Source: Zygnema circumcarinatum
Taxonomy: Eukaryota; Streptophyta; Zygnematophyceae; Zygnematales; Zygnemataceae
Length of the DNA: 64,000 bases
Reading direction: 5' to 3'
Assembly: GCA_037447605.1 (NCBI GenBank)
Contig: CM074813.1
Span: forward strand, 2,469,930-2,533,929
In this document: piece by piece, positions 1 to 11,332 of the stretch
Numbering within the stretch: position 1 is the first letter of the stretch
How the letters are laid out: every line of letters starts with the position of its first letter
Made by a program: the position numbers and the translations under genes
Notes under the pieces: generated by a model
What the model was told of the DNA's origin: nothing
The model's input: only the letters and a program-made list of their open reading frames with translations
Databases searched by the model: none

Positions 1-1157
1 CTGGAAAGCTTCAAAGAAACGTACCACGAGGTTGTGGCGGAATGTGAATATCTCAAGCAATGCTTGGTATGAACTGTGCTTTCCTACCTATCTATACCAC
101 CCTTAGTTTCCGCTTAACCTGAGCAAGTATGATGAAGGCCATTCAACTTACATACTCGCGTTCTGTGTTTGAATGGGACCCACTCAGGAGGTGGAACGGG
201 GAAAATCGCAGAATGCAAAGCAGTCGGAAGAGCAGCTGAGGGAGTTGGAGCGCGTGAGAGAGAGTGGGAGGGAGAGAGAGAGAGAGCTCCGAAGAGAAAG
301 AGAGGCCCTGCAATGTCGTGTTGCAGACCTTGAGGCTGCTTTGGAGAGTGGCGAAGCAAATGTGAGCAAGGTCTGATCATATATGCACAAAATCACCCAC
401 AAACCCAAATAATGATCACTAAAGACTATTGCATGCAAAGACCATTGTGAATGTTCTAAATATGGCAAAAACTACCATGAACTGCTATCTTGGAAAAAAA
501 AGAAAATTGCCTCCATAGCGCCTCGCTCTTATGGTCTTTTTGAAGCCCTTGAACTGTCTGCTTCATTCAGTTATTATGTCATCTCTTTCAGAAATCATAA
601 ACAAAAGAAAGAATTATTGATTGCAGAGATATTGTGGAATTCTAAACCGATTGTAACTATTGGAAGCAGTCAATATACGAAAGAAAAAGCATGTTTGAAA
701 GAAAGTTATCTTCATGTGTATGGGGTGTTTATTGCCTTCAAGCTACGCGCTGATATTCACACTCTTTTAGCTAAGAACTGAGCGAGAAATTACGTCTTGT
801 TACAGGCAAACCATGAGCTCGAGAGTTTCAAGAAGAAGTATGACGAGGTTACGGAAGAGTGCGAGCACCTTCAACAACTTTTGGTAAGCTTCCAGATGAA
901 ATCTACTATTTTAACTGCATCTTTAATTGTGTTTCTGGGGATCTGAATTTGACAATTGAAACATTTCAGGCTTTCGCTGAAGTTTCTACTTCTGTGCTTT
1001 GTCTTGAGTCACGTAGGAGGAGGAAGAGGAGAAATCCCGGCTATTGACAGAGCAGCTGAGGGAGTTGGAACGTATGAGGGAGAAAGAGGGAGAGCTCCGG
1101 AGAGAGAGAGACTCTCTGCAAGCATCCTTGGAAAGGAGCGAGGCGAGCGTTATTGAG
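1..1157 (+). repeat. Tandem duplication of an exon pair inside the coiled-coil gene
   Basis: The exon pair 1-66 plus 188-370 matches the pair 806-883 plus 1017-1157. The first members read LESFKETYHEVVAECEYLKQ and LESFKKKYDEVTEECEHLQQ. The second members share EEQLRELERVRE against TEQLRELERMRE, then a similar arginine/glutamate run ending in LE-S-EA. The intron after each second member also begins alike (gtctgatca and gtccgatca). Confidence 0.85.
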
Positions 1158-4100
1158 GTCCGATCACATTTGCAGCATGTTTTCATGATGTACAGCTGTC
1201 TCCATTCAAAATCTTAATGCTCGATAGACCGAATAGCAAGCTTTAAAAACATGAATAGTGTGTGGCCATTGGCAGAGTGAGCAGTATATCGAAACTTTGC
1301 GGCGGCAATCGCAGAGTTTGCAGGAGCAAGTGAATACTGCCAAAACTGATGCTCAAAGAAAGGTGCGCATCTGGGAATGGGCTTGTTTTGCTACCTTCAC
1401 TCGCCCGGTTTCAATTTCATCTTTCAAAGTATTGTTTATTTTTTCCACTGGCCAGTGAGGATGTGGATGTGAATAAAGCATTGGGCTTCACTTGTCTCCT
1501 CCTGCACATGAGAATGCCAACACGTGTTCATTATCTGCTATTTCTTTCACTTTGACAACTGCTTTCCTGCTAGTCTCGTTTTCTTGTCACTGGAATTCCA
1601 CCAACCTCAGCCTTTGACTTTCAAGCATGTTGACCCTCTTCTCTGCCAATGGCTGTTAACGTCGTTTCTGCCGTTTGTGGACTCATGGACATCTGAAGAG
1701 GAAAAACTGCTTGAAACAATATCAGTAGGATATCGGAGAATAGAACGTTCTCTCAAATGTGGCCTATGCTGGTTATTCTTCGGTTTCTTCGGCACTGTGC
1801 AAGATAGCTGCTTGACATTATTCCCAATTGCGAAAAAATGCAGGCTCAGGTCCAAGTGATGGAAATTACATCGGATTTGAGTGCAGCTCGCGAGCAAACT
1901 CGTGAAGTGTTGGCCCAAATGGTGGGTTTCTTCCCTCCCTCGTTCCCGCCCTCATGTGCAGCTTCTAAAGCTTTTCCCATACACACTGCCTTTTGGGTTC
2001 TTCGCGTTTTTGAGGGGCAAATCATAATGTCAGAGTTTTTATCTGTATTCGTATAGAATCTCTCTGTTTAGAATCTCTCTGTATAGAATCTATTTCTGTA
2101 TAGAGTAACCTCTTTTTTTATAGAATATGTTTCTTTAGAGAATCTGTATTCAGTGTTTGCATATTTGAAGGCGGGTTGCAGGAATCCCTGCAGGCTCAGC
2201 ATGCCATTCAGGTGGAATCTCTGCAAGCATCCATAGCCGATCTCCGTACACAAGCACGAGATGCCAAACTGGTAACTTCAGCCCTCAATTCGGAATTCCT
2301 CCTCGCTTGCGGTTTTCCGTCCCTAATGATGACAGTTTGTTGGTCAAGATTTCCATGATTTGAGAAATTTGGGTATTATTTACCCGGTTTTTCATTCGGA
2401 CTTTCCGTTCGGGAGGCTGCCCTGAATGTGTTATTGTGCATCTAGAGGGTTTTCCATTAAGGTGAACTCAGACTATTTGGGAGATGGTATGTATTGCAGT
2501 CAACGCCGGAAGCCACTGAAGAGTTGACAGAGAGAGTGGCTGCTTTAGAAGGAGAGAGGAGGAGACAAGAGTCCAACATTGCTCGAATGAAGGAAGAGAT
2601 CAGTCGAGCTCGAAAAGACTTTGCTGAGGTATGCTTCAGGTGGTGTTGGGTCATATTTTTTGGGAGGCAGAGTTGGTTTGTTAGGGTTGTATAGTTTATA
2701 TTGTGTATTTTATATGAGATTTTCAATGAAGTTGCTTTCCCACAATGCAGGCTACAAGCGCTCGGAAAAAGGCGGAAGAAGATTTAGCCGCCGTGCAGGA
2801 GCAGATGGACTTCCTCGAACTGCAATTGGTGAGCACAATTTATCTTCGAATGCGAGTTGAGATAAAGGAGAAATTTCTGAGCTTAAGATGAGATAAGAGT
2901 ATTCTGACTTAAGAGGAAGGAGGAGGAGAAGGAGCAACCCATGCGCCAGCTCCGACAATGGAGTGAGAGAGAAAGAGATTGAGAGAGACAAAGGGGGAGA
3001 GGGGCAGGAGTGGCAGGGGAAAGAGAGTGGGAGAGAGAGAGAGAGGGGGAGAATATGATCCCCCCCAACATTCACGCACTGGTGGGGATATATCGGCTTG
3101 CACGTTATAGGGTAAGATTTAAACGACTGAGTTATCACTAATGAATGATAATGGATTTGATTTCGCGATGATGGTGTGTGCAGGAGAGCACGAAACAGGA
3201 GGCTCAGGAGCATTCAGCGAAGGTGGGAGTGTTGACTGTCCAACTGACAGCTGCACAGAGGGAGAGGGAGAGAGCGGCGAGTGATGCGAGAGAGGCAGCT
3301 CGACTGCAACAGGCTCTGACACAGCAGGAGGCAGCGGTACAGCGGGTGAGCTGCCTTTTTGGCAAAAATAGAAGTTCAAGTGAACTTTGAGCTTTCAACT
3401 TTCAAGTGGAAACTACCTTCCTCGACTTTTTTTCTTCTTCTGGTGGCTGATATACTCAAGTTTTGGATTTGTTGTTTTCTCCATTCACCAATTCTCATTT
3501 GCACGTGCCCTCTCGCTGAAGTTAGAGCGAGTATTCTGTTCTGATTGGTTTTTACTGATGTTAGCGATGACTCTTTTTGGATCCTTCGAGTTTTCTTAGC
3601 GATCTCTCTCTCTCTCTCCCCCCCTCCGTCACTCTCTCCCTCCTCTCTCCTTCTCGATCTGCCTCCCTTCCCCCTCCCTTCCCCTCTCCTCCCTCTCCGC
3701 CGTCCACTCTTACTGTTGGACATCCTGCTTCGGGTGGTTATCAGGCTCAGCGTACCTTGCAGCTGCGCATTCAGGAAGATGCAAAGCGGCAGCAGGAGGT
3801 AGCCGTCGAACTGGTGAATTCTCTGCCCCATCCTCTCCCCTTTATTCCTCCCCTGAGGCAGATTGCAATGAGCTGGGAGAGGAGAGAATGGGGTTGGTCA
3901 AACTGACCACCCACTCTGTATGTGCGCTTTGTGTGGTCAGGCCACCACCAACAATCTAATTCAAACACTTCAGAAGGAGGCCATGGATGCTTTGGATGAG
4001 AAGAGTCAAGTGGAGCAGGCAGTGAATGCTTTGGAGATTGTGGACCCCTATAGGAGAGGCCACGTCCTGAAGTTGCGCAAAAGGCCAAACTTTACATGCA

Positions 4101-4201
4101 GCGCCTGCCACCAGGTGGGCGCTGGCTATTCGTGGAAGTGCGCTGATCGCACGTGTGGTGACATCATCCATCCAGGCTGCGCTGTAGCTGTGAGGAGATA
4201 A
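1..4201 (+). CDS. Coiled-coil protein with C-terminal C1/DC1-like zinc finger (5' partial)
   Basis: I do not recognise a named orthologue. Twelve exons are readable: 1-66, 188-370, 806-883, 1017-1157, 1276-1362, 1844-1921, 2182-2271, 2500-2628, 2751-2828, 3184-3345, 3745-3813 and 3941-4201, giving 473 residues to the stop. The 5' end lies outside the window. All introns are GT-AG and phase 0. The exons encode Glu/Arg/Gln/Leu-rich heptad sequence (for example QLRELERMREKEGELRRERD), so a long parallel coiled coil is expected. The last exon ends with a Cys/His cluster, CSAC then KCADRTC then IHPGC, preceded by H-x-L, with the spacing of a divergent C1/DC1 domain. Such domains bind zinc and often lipid or partner proteins. 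A scaffold or tether role is inference. The end of the 11th exon could also be 3798. The zinc-finger family is likely, the function unknown. Confidence 0.75.
2941..3717 (+). repeat. GA-rich and CT-rich intronic tracts flanking one exon
   Basis: The intron before exon 3184-3345 carries a purine tract (about 2958-3056, GAGAGA type). The intron after it carries a pyrimidine tract (about 3601-3717, CTCTCT/CCCTCC type). They are roughly complementary and could pair across the exon in the transcript. Confidence 0.7.
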
Positions 4202-4828
4202 GGCTCCTTGGCAGCTTTCAGCCGCTCTTTCTCTTTCCATGGCTCCTGTATGTATGTAGGCAAGGGAGGGGCCCTGGAAGGGCTCTCGATTTATTTTGGA
4301 AATGATTACTGGGAACACTCTTTATTGTGAAAAACACATCCGACTGAACACGTGTGTACTGCCGGTCTTTCCTGGGAGTGGAGCGTTATTTGTAGCTGGA
4401 AGATAATGGGCTGTCAATTTGTAATACACTTCTGCTGTCAATAAGTATCTATCTGTCAATAAGAATCTATCTTCCCTAGAATCCTTCTGGACGGGTCAGT
4501 GCGCTTCCATAGTCCGCAGTCAAAAAAGTCAGTGCTTCAGTGGGACCGACTGCGTGTATCATCATCAGCAGCAATGCCAAGATTTACTCACCTGCTGGAC
4601 AGACAGTTGCTTGTAAAAGCGAAAAGTGTTGCGCATGAGACCTGCAATTCACCATGGGCCACCCTGCATTGGAGCTTTAGTTGAGCATCTTCCACTGGGG
4701 ACACGCTAAATGCGCACTTTTGTATACGTGGCAAATTGTCAATGGAAAATGGTCGGCTATAGTCCTCTATTCGAATTTGAGGGAGAGGCCCAAGGCCGCA
4801 CTGATCAGTGCTGCGCAGGTTTCCACAA
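4202..4828. other. 3' flank of coiled-coil gene, no gene seen
   Basis: This contains the presumed 3' UTR of the coiled-coil gene, including the sequence GTCAATAAG repeated around 4437-4461. I see no coding exon, RNA gene or mobile element here. Confidence 0.5.
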
Positions 4829-6433
4829 GTCGGACCATTGCATCGGCAACCATTGGACAACCATTGCATCGCAATGGTCGGAAGATCCAAGGCAACCATT
4901 GAATCCAAAGATTCAGAACCATTAGCAATGGTTGGCAACCATTGGATCACAATGGTCCCAACCCATTGGCAATGGTTGTTTCGGTCCGATGGCAATGATT
5001 CGCAACCATTGGATGCAACCAATGATGAGTCCAATGGTTGGCAACCATCGCAATGATTGGAATCATTACATAGAAACGCAAGATTTTCTCCACCGATAGC
5101 CGGAATCGACCTCACGAGTTGTCATGTGTGGAAAGAAGTACTCTGACTAGTGTATAGCAAAGTAAACACGATTCTTCGCTTTAAAACTTGATTATAAATG
5201 ACAAAACTCTTGAATCTAATGGTTCAGAACCATTGGCAATGGTTGGCAATCATTGAATCCAATGGTTCCGACCATTGGCAATGGCTGTTACGGTCTGACG
5301 GCAATGATTGGCAACCATTGGATCCAATGGTTTGGAACCATTGCAATGGTTGGCTGGCCCGCTATCCAATGGTTCGCAACCATTGCAATGGTTGATGCAA
5401 TGGTCCGACCTGTGCAGGCTTCATAGCACAATTGAATGTTGTGTAGAACCTTTGACACAACCTGGATAACGAAGGTTTGAGGAATGACTATTTCTTTGTA
5501 AACCGGCGCCAAATTTTGCTTTCAGTATTTGCAATCAATTGCCAAAGGTTTGTGTACTGTAATCAATCGGGGGTTCAAAATTGCTGTACGGAATCAAAAT
5601 TCATGCTGTATGAAATTGGCATGGCAAACTCTATGGGATCTTGTATGGCCGGCGTTGGGATCCTTCAGTCGAAGTAAAAATTTTGAAATCAGCGCTTCTA
5701 AAATTCGGCCTGCAACAAGAACCGACCCTTCCACGACCCCCAAGGAAGGGCCGTAAGTTGTGGATTGGTCCTCGACCGGGAGCACTAAGCATGAATTCTA
5801 CAGTTAGATCGGCAACCATTGGCCAACCATTGGATGGCAATGGTTGCCAACCATTCGAATGGTTGCGAACCATTGGACGCCCAACCATTGCCATCCAATG
5901 GTTGCATTCATTGCGAGGGTTGTCTCGGTCCGAGGCCAATGGTTGGAACCATTGGCGATGGTTGCTCGGGTCGCGAATCAATGGTTCGCAACCATTGCAA
6001 TGGCTCACAGGTCGGACCATGCGATCGGCAATCATTGAACAACCATTCGAATGGTTGGCAACCATTGGTATCCGATGGTTGCGAACCATTCGATGGTTGT
6101 TTCCGGTGCCAATGGTTGGCAATCTTTCGAATGGCTGATCCAATGGTCCGACCTGTGCAATGGTTGGCAAACCATTGGACCCATTCAATGGTGAAACCAA
6201 GGGTTGGCAACATTGCAATGGTTGGGACCGCTGTATAGAAAGTGCAAAATTTTAATTTTAATTTTTGCCAACGGGCGGATTCAAACCCATGTCAATGCGA
6301 AGTACTTCTACCAATTAAATATTGCAGATGGATGTGAATTTTTGGCAATGGATAGTACCCAGTGGATTCAATTGACCAATAGCAATGGTTGGCTCGTAAA
6401 TATTCCAATGATTGTTCAATGGTCCGACCTGTT
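4829..6433. repeat. Palindrome-rich repeat island (CCAATGGTTGGCAACCATTGG type)
   Basis: CAATGGT and ACCATTG heptamers alternate in both orientations in blocks at about 4829-5063, 5218-5416, 5805-6240 and 6370-6433. They often form perfect hairpins such as CCAATGGTTG-G-CAACCATTGG. A boundary motif, GTCGGACCATTG or its reverse complement CAATGGTCCGAC, recurs at block edges: 4829-4840, near 6010-6021, 5398-5416, 6141-6157 and 6417-6433, usually extended to CAGGTCGGACC/GGTCCGACCTGTG. The segment 6006-6157 is bounded by this motif in inverted orientation, as in a small foldback or MITE element. Reading frames that cross the island are artefacts of the repeat. Confidence 0.75.
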
Positions 6434-7471
6434 GAACTCAGACCCTTCGATACAGACGATTACCCCTTCGGTTGGACCGACTTTGAAGTCCATACGTGTG
6501 GAACTGTACGTCCGAACCCCTCGGCTCTCTCGCTCGTTCAGGACTTACAGATAATGCCCCATGCCCATGGCCCACCATGGCTTGCCACGCCAACATGCAT
6601 GTCGCTTCAGAAGCAGGTGCATTCCCAACAAAAGTGAAAAAAACATCCTTGATGGAGAGCGTGGTACAACAACAAACAAACACGGCCTGTACCGCATGAA
6701 ACTTTTCAGATTTGGCAGAGATATGTGAAGGAATCGCAAAACTATGCATCAACAATTTCGAAAGAAACAGATTGCGACAATGTACGCAGCCTGTGCTATA
6801 CCATCAAGCGATAACTGGCAGGCCATGATCAGATATATTACATCTGAGCCAAAGTGAAGGAGAAAAACACATATTTTCAGCTGCATTGAATCACTCCATC
6901 CTTTCTTTCACAATGGTCTGCCCTATTCCTGGATACGGACACCACAGTGGCCATGGTCGACCGCCCAGTCAGCCCCTCCTCCACTTCGCAGGAGCGACTG
7001 GAGCGGTCCCCTCCCCTGCCATGGCCGCCGCTGTCTGACTCCACTGCCGGCAGCGACTCTCAAAAGCAGTAAATGTACAAAGACAGCTCAGATCTACATT
7101 CACAGCTCTGCCTTACTCATCTCCTCAGTCAACTGGGCTGCCTCTCTGCTCATGCAGCTTCCCCACTAATGAAATGTACCTCCTCATTTCCACAGCTGCA
7201 AGCAGAGATCACCTCAGCAGCCCCCCAGGCGAAAAAAACGGAAAAAAAAAGAAAAAAAAAGGAAAAAAAAAGAAGAAAAAAATGTACTAAAGGGCTGACT
7301 TCGTCCATGTCTTCCTGCAGCGGCTCTACAACCCACAAGGGCCTGTCTTCTTGGACTCGCAATGTTCTTCGATCCATGGAACTCGAGCTGCGCAGGTCTG
7401 GCAGGCAGTCAGCCTTGCAGCGAGCAAAAACGCACCAGGTTTCTAAGTTCTGATTGCAGGTGCAGATGAGC
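6434..7471. other. Intergenic / 3' flank of the IDD gene
   Basis: No convincing exon. It holds a CATGG-rich patch at about 6555-6590 and an A-rich run at about 7229-7282. The part just below 7472 is the presumed 3' UTR of the minus-strand IDD gene. Confidence 0.5.
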
Positions 7472-10400
7472 TCAAGCATCCCACTGTTTGGGTTGCGATA
7501 GCGATTGCTGCAGCTGCTGTCCCCCACCAACATTCCGGTTTTGGTCCACCTGCGCGCTTAGAGCAGCGTAGTCCCTGATATCCCGTAGCCCTGAGAAATC
7601 CCGAGGGGAGATGTTTCGCAGGCCTAAGAAATCTCGTGTTACTGCTCCAAATGACTTCAAATCGTCTCCAGCATTAGAGAGGCCTTGCATACCCCCAAAA
7701 GGATCCCCCCCACTTTGGCCCAAAAGGTCTGCTCCGGCCAAACCTTGTAGCAGATTCCCCTGCGCTGAGTTACTTAAGAGCCCAGAAAGAGGCCCTCCCG
7801 GCGCAAACATCCCCTGGCTGTTGGCAATGGAAATTAAGTCATGAAGGTTCTGAGAGTTGCCGCCACCACCATCTGCCTGCCTGCCTGTTGCTGAGCCAAA
7901 GTTCCCAAATGGGGACCCTCCTTGCTGCTGTTGTTGCTGCTGATGCTGCTGCTGTTGCTGATGTTGCTGCTGCTGCTGATGTTGTTGCTGCTGATGCTGC
8001 TGCTGTTGCTGTTGCTGCTGCTGCCTCTGCTGCTGCTCTTGGTGCTGCTGTTGCTGCTGCTCATGCTGCTGCCTCTGTGACTGCTGATGAAGAGATTCGG
8101 CCGCTTTGTTTAACTGTTGGAGTTGCTGCTGGGTGAACGAGCCCGGCTGACCTCCAGCTCCAAGATTGCGGCCAGTTTCTTGCGAAGAAAAGAACGATGT
8201 CAGGGCTGCAAGGGAGTTAGCATTTGCTGCTCCATCATCAGAACTTGGCCCTAGGCCCAGTGCGCTCCTGATCAGCTGGTTTTGACTTGGACTCTGACCC
8301 CTCATGTTCTGAGTAGCCTTTTGGAGGAGAGAAGTCGCATTAAGCTGATTCATTTCTCCGCCACCTTGTGAAAACAGATTGGATGAGAGATTCTGATAGT
8401 TCCCAAAGCCACTGGACGATGCACTCCCCGAGCCAACGTTGGAGTTTCCTAAGGGGGAAGTCTTCGCAGGGGGGCGACTCCCTGCCTGAGTAACTCCAAA
8501 AGTCTGAGATGTCCCCATGTTCGGCTCTAGCTTAAGACCAGCAGATAAGTCTCCCCCAAACCCCCCTGAATTGCTTGGAAGCAAATCAGAGAATCCTGCC
8601 GCCCTTAGTGCAGCCATATTTGCCCCTCCACCTGGAGAGTTAGCATTACCAGCCCCTCCAGCTAAGTTCTGCAGAGAGCCCGCATTTCCAAGCAAACTCG
8701 CAAAGAGTCTCCCCTGCGCTGAATTGTTGCCTAAAAGATTTCCAGTTAAGCCACCAGAGCTCCCTTGTCCACCTCCTCCCAACACATTTGGCAGGTCTGC
8801 GAGGTCTATTCCCGCATTCGCAAGTTGTCCCGCCATGCTTCCCAGCCCTCCACTGCCCTGCAGCCCCTTCTGTTGCAGCAGGAGAGCTGGAGTAAGCAAA
8901 GAAGCATCCACGTTTCCAAGATTCCCTGATCCCAACAGGTTTGAAGCCTCCTGTCCTCCTCCCATCACCTGCCCTCCCAGTCTGTTCTGTCCTTGACCGG
9001 GTCCTTGTCCAAGCCATAGACCCAACGCTGATGCTTGCCTCGCCTGCCCATCCTGACCATTCCATCTTGTATCTCCCTGCCCTCCCAGTTCGCCCCCTCC
9101 ACCTCCACCTCCTGCCCCTCCGCCCCTTGAATCTGGGCTGGGCAGACCTTGCAGCATATTTCCCCCTCGAGTGAGAGGGTTTCCCCCACTCCCTAAACTA
9201 CCTGCCCCTCCCGACCCCGCAGTGCCGCTCGGCCCGGAAAGCTGCGGCTTGCTTGGCCCAGCTCCAATTCCGGAGTCAGCCAGAGCATCACAGAATGCTC
9301 GGTGAGTAATAAAGCTGTCGCGTCTGCACCCAACAAAAGATACAACATAGGGTCAAGAGTAATGAAGCAGAGAGGTATGCCCACCGCTACCAATCTTTTC
9401 CAGTCATTGGACTTAAGAAGTTGTAACTAACTGTATGTGTACTTACCTCTCAAATCATCTCAGTCTCTTATGACATTAGCTAGTCAATTACAAACTCAAA
9501 AACGTTATCATGGAAGGCAAAAAGCGGAATTCACAGACAAGGGATCAAAATCACAGTCAGGAAAGTACAAGCTTACCTGGAAAATAAAGTTCCGCAATCA
9601 CAGCGATACTCTCGTGTGCCACATGTTTTCAGATGGGCCTTCCAATCCGACTGCACTGCATATCGTTTTGAGCATTTGTCGCACTTAAACTTCTTTTCTC
9701 CATGCTTCCGGCAGAAATGTTTCTTAATGCCCGTCAGGTCTCCAAGGGCACGGGCTGGATCATGATGCACACACGACGGCTCCGGGCAGATGTAGACTCT
9801 CTTTTTCACTTCTTTGCTTGTACGCTGGCGTAGTTTCCAGGGAAGATTGTGCCCCCTTCGATGGAGCTGTAGGTTCTGATCCCTCTGAAAGCCTTTGTTG
9901 CAAATCTCACATACAAAGCGGTTCGTCGCCATCAAAGTTTTCGGTGACAGGGCCACCACCTCTGCATCAGGATCTGCGTTACATAAACGAAAGGTTTCAG
10001 TAGCTTCAAAGCGAGTTCAAACAGAATCAAGAAGTACGAGAACACTCAGGAACACCCATCATGGGTGCTGCCCGCCGAAAAGGAACGCCACAGACTTCAG
10101 TTGTCAATGAAAAAGGCTTTCTCAGTACAGAAACAGGCCATACTCATTTTACATTCAGGAGCGTTTTCACCGTCAAGCAGCTTGCAGCAAATGCTAGAGG
10201 AAGAAGCCATTTGGTGGAGAAACGAAGAGACTCCCAGCGACAAGAGCGTTTAGGATAAGAATCACCCTCATACAAGACAACCCAAGCACAAGGATGAACA
10301 CCCTTGCTCCTCCTCTCTTTCTCTATGTGCTATTTGTGACCAGAAAAGCCGCCATGCCAGAACTGCCATACGAAAACGAAGTTCCTGAACGACAGGCGAA

Positions 10401-11332
10401 GTTCCAAGACAGAATCACACATGCAACCGCCTCCCGCACAAAAGACTTTTCATCATCAGCACTGACAATCGCAGCGCCTCCTACCAGACCAGAAGCAAAA
10501 GAATTTTTGCAACAAACGAACTATCGAAGAATACAATCACATCACCCGCCACAGAAAGCCTGCTCTTCTAGCCAACCAGACCCAAGCCAAACCTACTACA
10601 CGACCGCCAAGTAAAGAAAGCGTAGTTTTGCTGCGGTTGCTACACGTAACTACCCCCTCCCAACAGCCATCCGCCAACAAGCACTCTCCACCCTCCCTCC
10701 CTCCCACCATCCCTCCTAACAACAATCACCCTTTCCTCCTCACCTGGAGTGCCCGGCAAGTTCCGCTTTCTTTTGACTACCAGCGCGAGCCCCCCCTGGG
10801 AGCCCCCCTGCTCACCCTCCCTCCCTTCCGAGGAGACGCTGACATCTCCGGAGCGCGTAGGAAGCGCTAACGTATTGATCATCAGGGCGGGCCGGCCCCT
10901 GGAAGAGGGCGAGGCGAGGGAGCCCGAGCCGGCAGGACTAGCGAGGTTGGGAGACGCCAGGCTGGGCAGGCCAGCTGTCGCCTCTAGCATACCATGCGAG
11001 GCTTCGAGCCCGAGGGGGAGGGTGGACACGTGGCCCGCTCCCGGGGTTGTGTGGACCGCGAAGGGATTAGGGTTTCCAAGGTCGCCGCCTTGCAGCACCT
11101 GCCAGGGGCTCTGCGCCGCGTCCTCCAGCTTGGGGCCGCGTGGCCCGTCCAGGGCACACGGGGGCAGCTGCGAGCACGGCTCGTCCGGGCTCACCACGCG
11201 CTCACACGTGCCGCTGGTCAGAGTCGAGATGCTTTCTTGCGAATGAACACAAGCGGCACGGCGCCAGGCGTCGCTGTGCGGTAAAAGCGGGCGAGAAAAG
11301 TCACCGGAAAAGAGCTGCGCTACGCCAGACAT
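7472..11332 (-). CDS. INDETERMINATE DOMAIN (IDD) C2H2 zinc-finger transcription factor
   Basis: Exons 10744-11332, 9577-9973 and 7472-9323 (complement) join to an open frame of 945 residues. Exon 1 ends in KRKRNLPGTP, the IDD nuclear localisation signal, and splicing continues directly with DPDAEVVALSPKTL. Exon 2 carries four zinc fingers: C2H2 (FVCEIC...HRRGH, near residue 216), a second C2H2 (YICPEPSC), then two C2HC fingers (FKCDKC and YRCDCGTLFSRRDSF) finishing across the splice. Exon 3 holds the family C-terminal motifs LNATSLLQKATQ (MSATALLQKA-like, about residue 670) and TRDFLGLR (about 893), the SHR-contact motif known from angiosperm IDDs. A polyglutamine/histidine tract lies between them. 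The protein is long for IDDs, from a 196-residue Ser/Pro/Gly N-terminus and a Gly/Asn-rich exon 3. The ATG at 11332 is the first in frame after the upstream GTG. It is a nuclear DNA-binding regulator; the exact subgroup is not assignable. Confidence 0.95.
7920..8090 (-). repeat. Interrupted CAG (polyglutamine) tract in the IDD gene
   Basis: On the minus strand, CAG/CAA codons with CAT/CAC interruptions encode a Gln/His run at about residues 735-800 of the IDD protein, between its two C-terminal motifs. Opposite-strand frames through the tract (poly-Ala) are artefacts. Confidence 0.9.

Noticed and set aside
6265-6320. tRNA-like sequence on the minus strand (box-B-like GGTTTGAATCC, with TTGGTAGA upstream of it on that strand)
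   Set aside because: The spacing between the two boxes is about 20 nt too short for a tRNA, no acceptor stem pairs, and it sits inside the repeat island. At most a SINE or tRNA remnant.
7888-8136. Poly-Ala frame on the plus strand
   Set aside because: It is the complement of the IDD polyglutamine tract.
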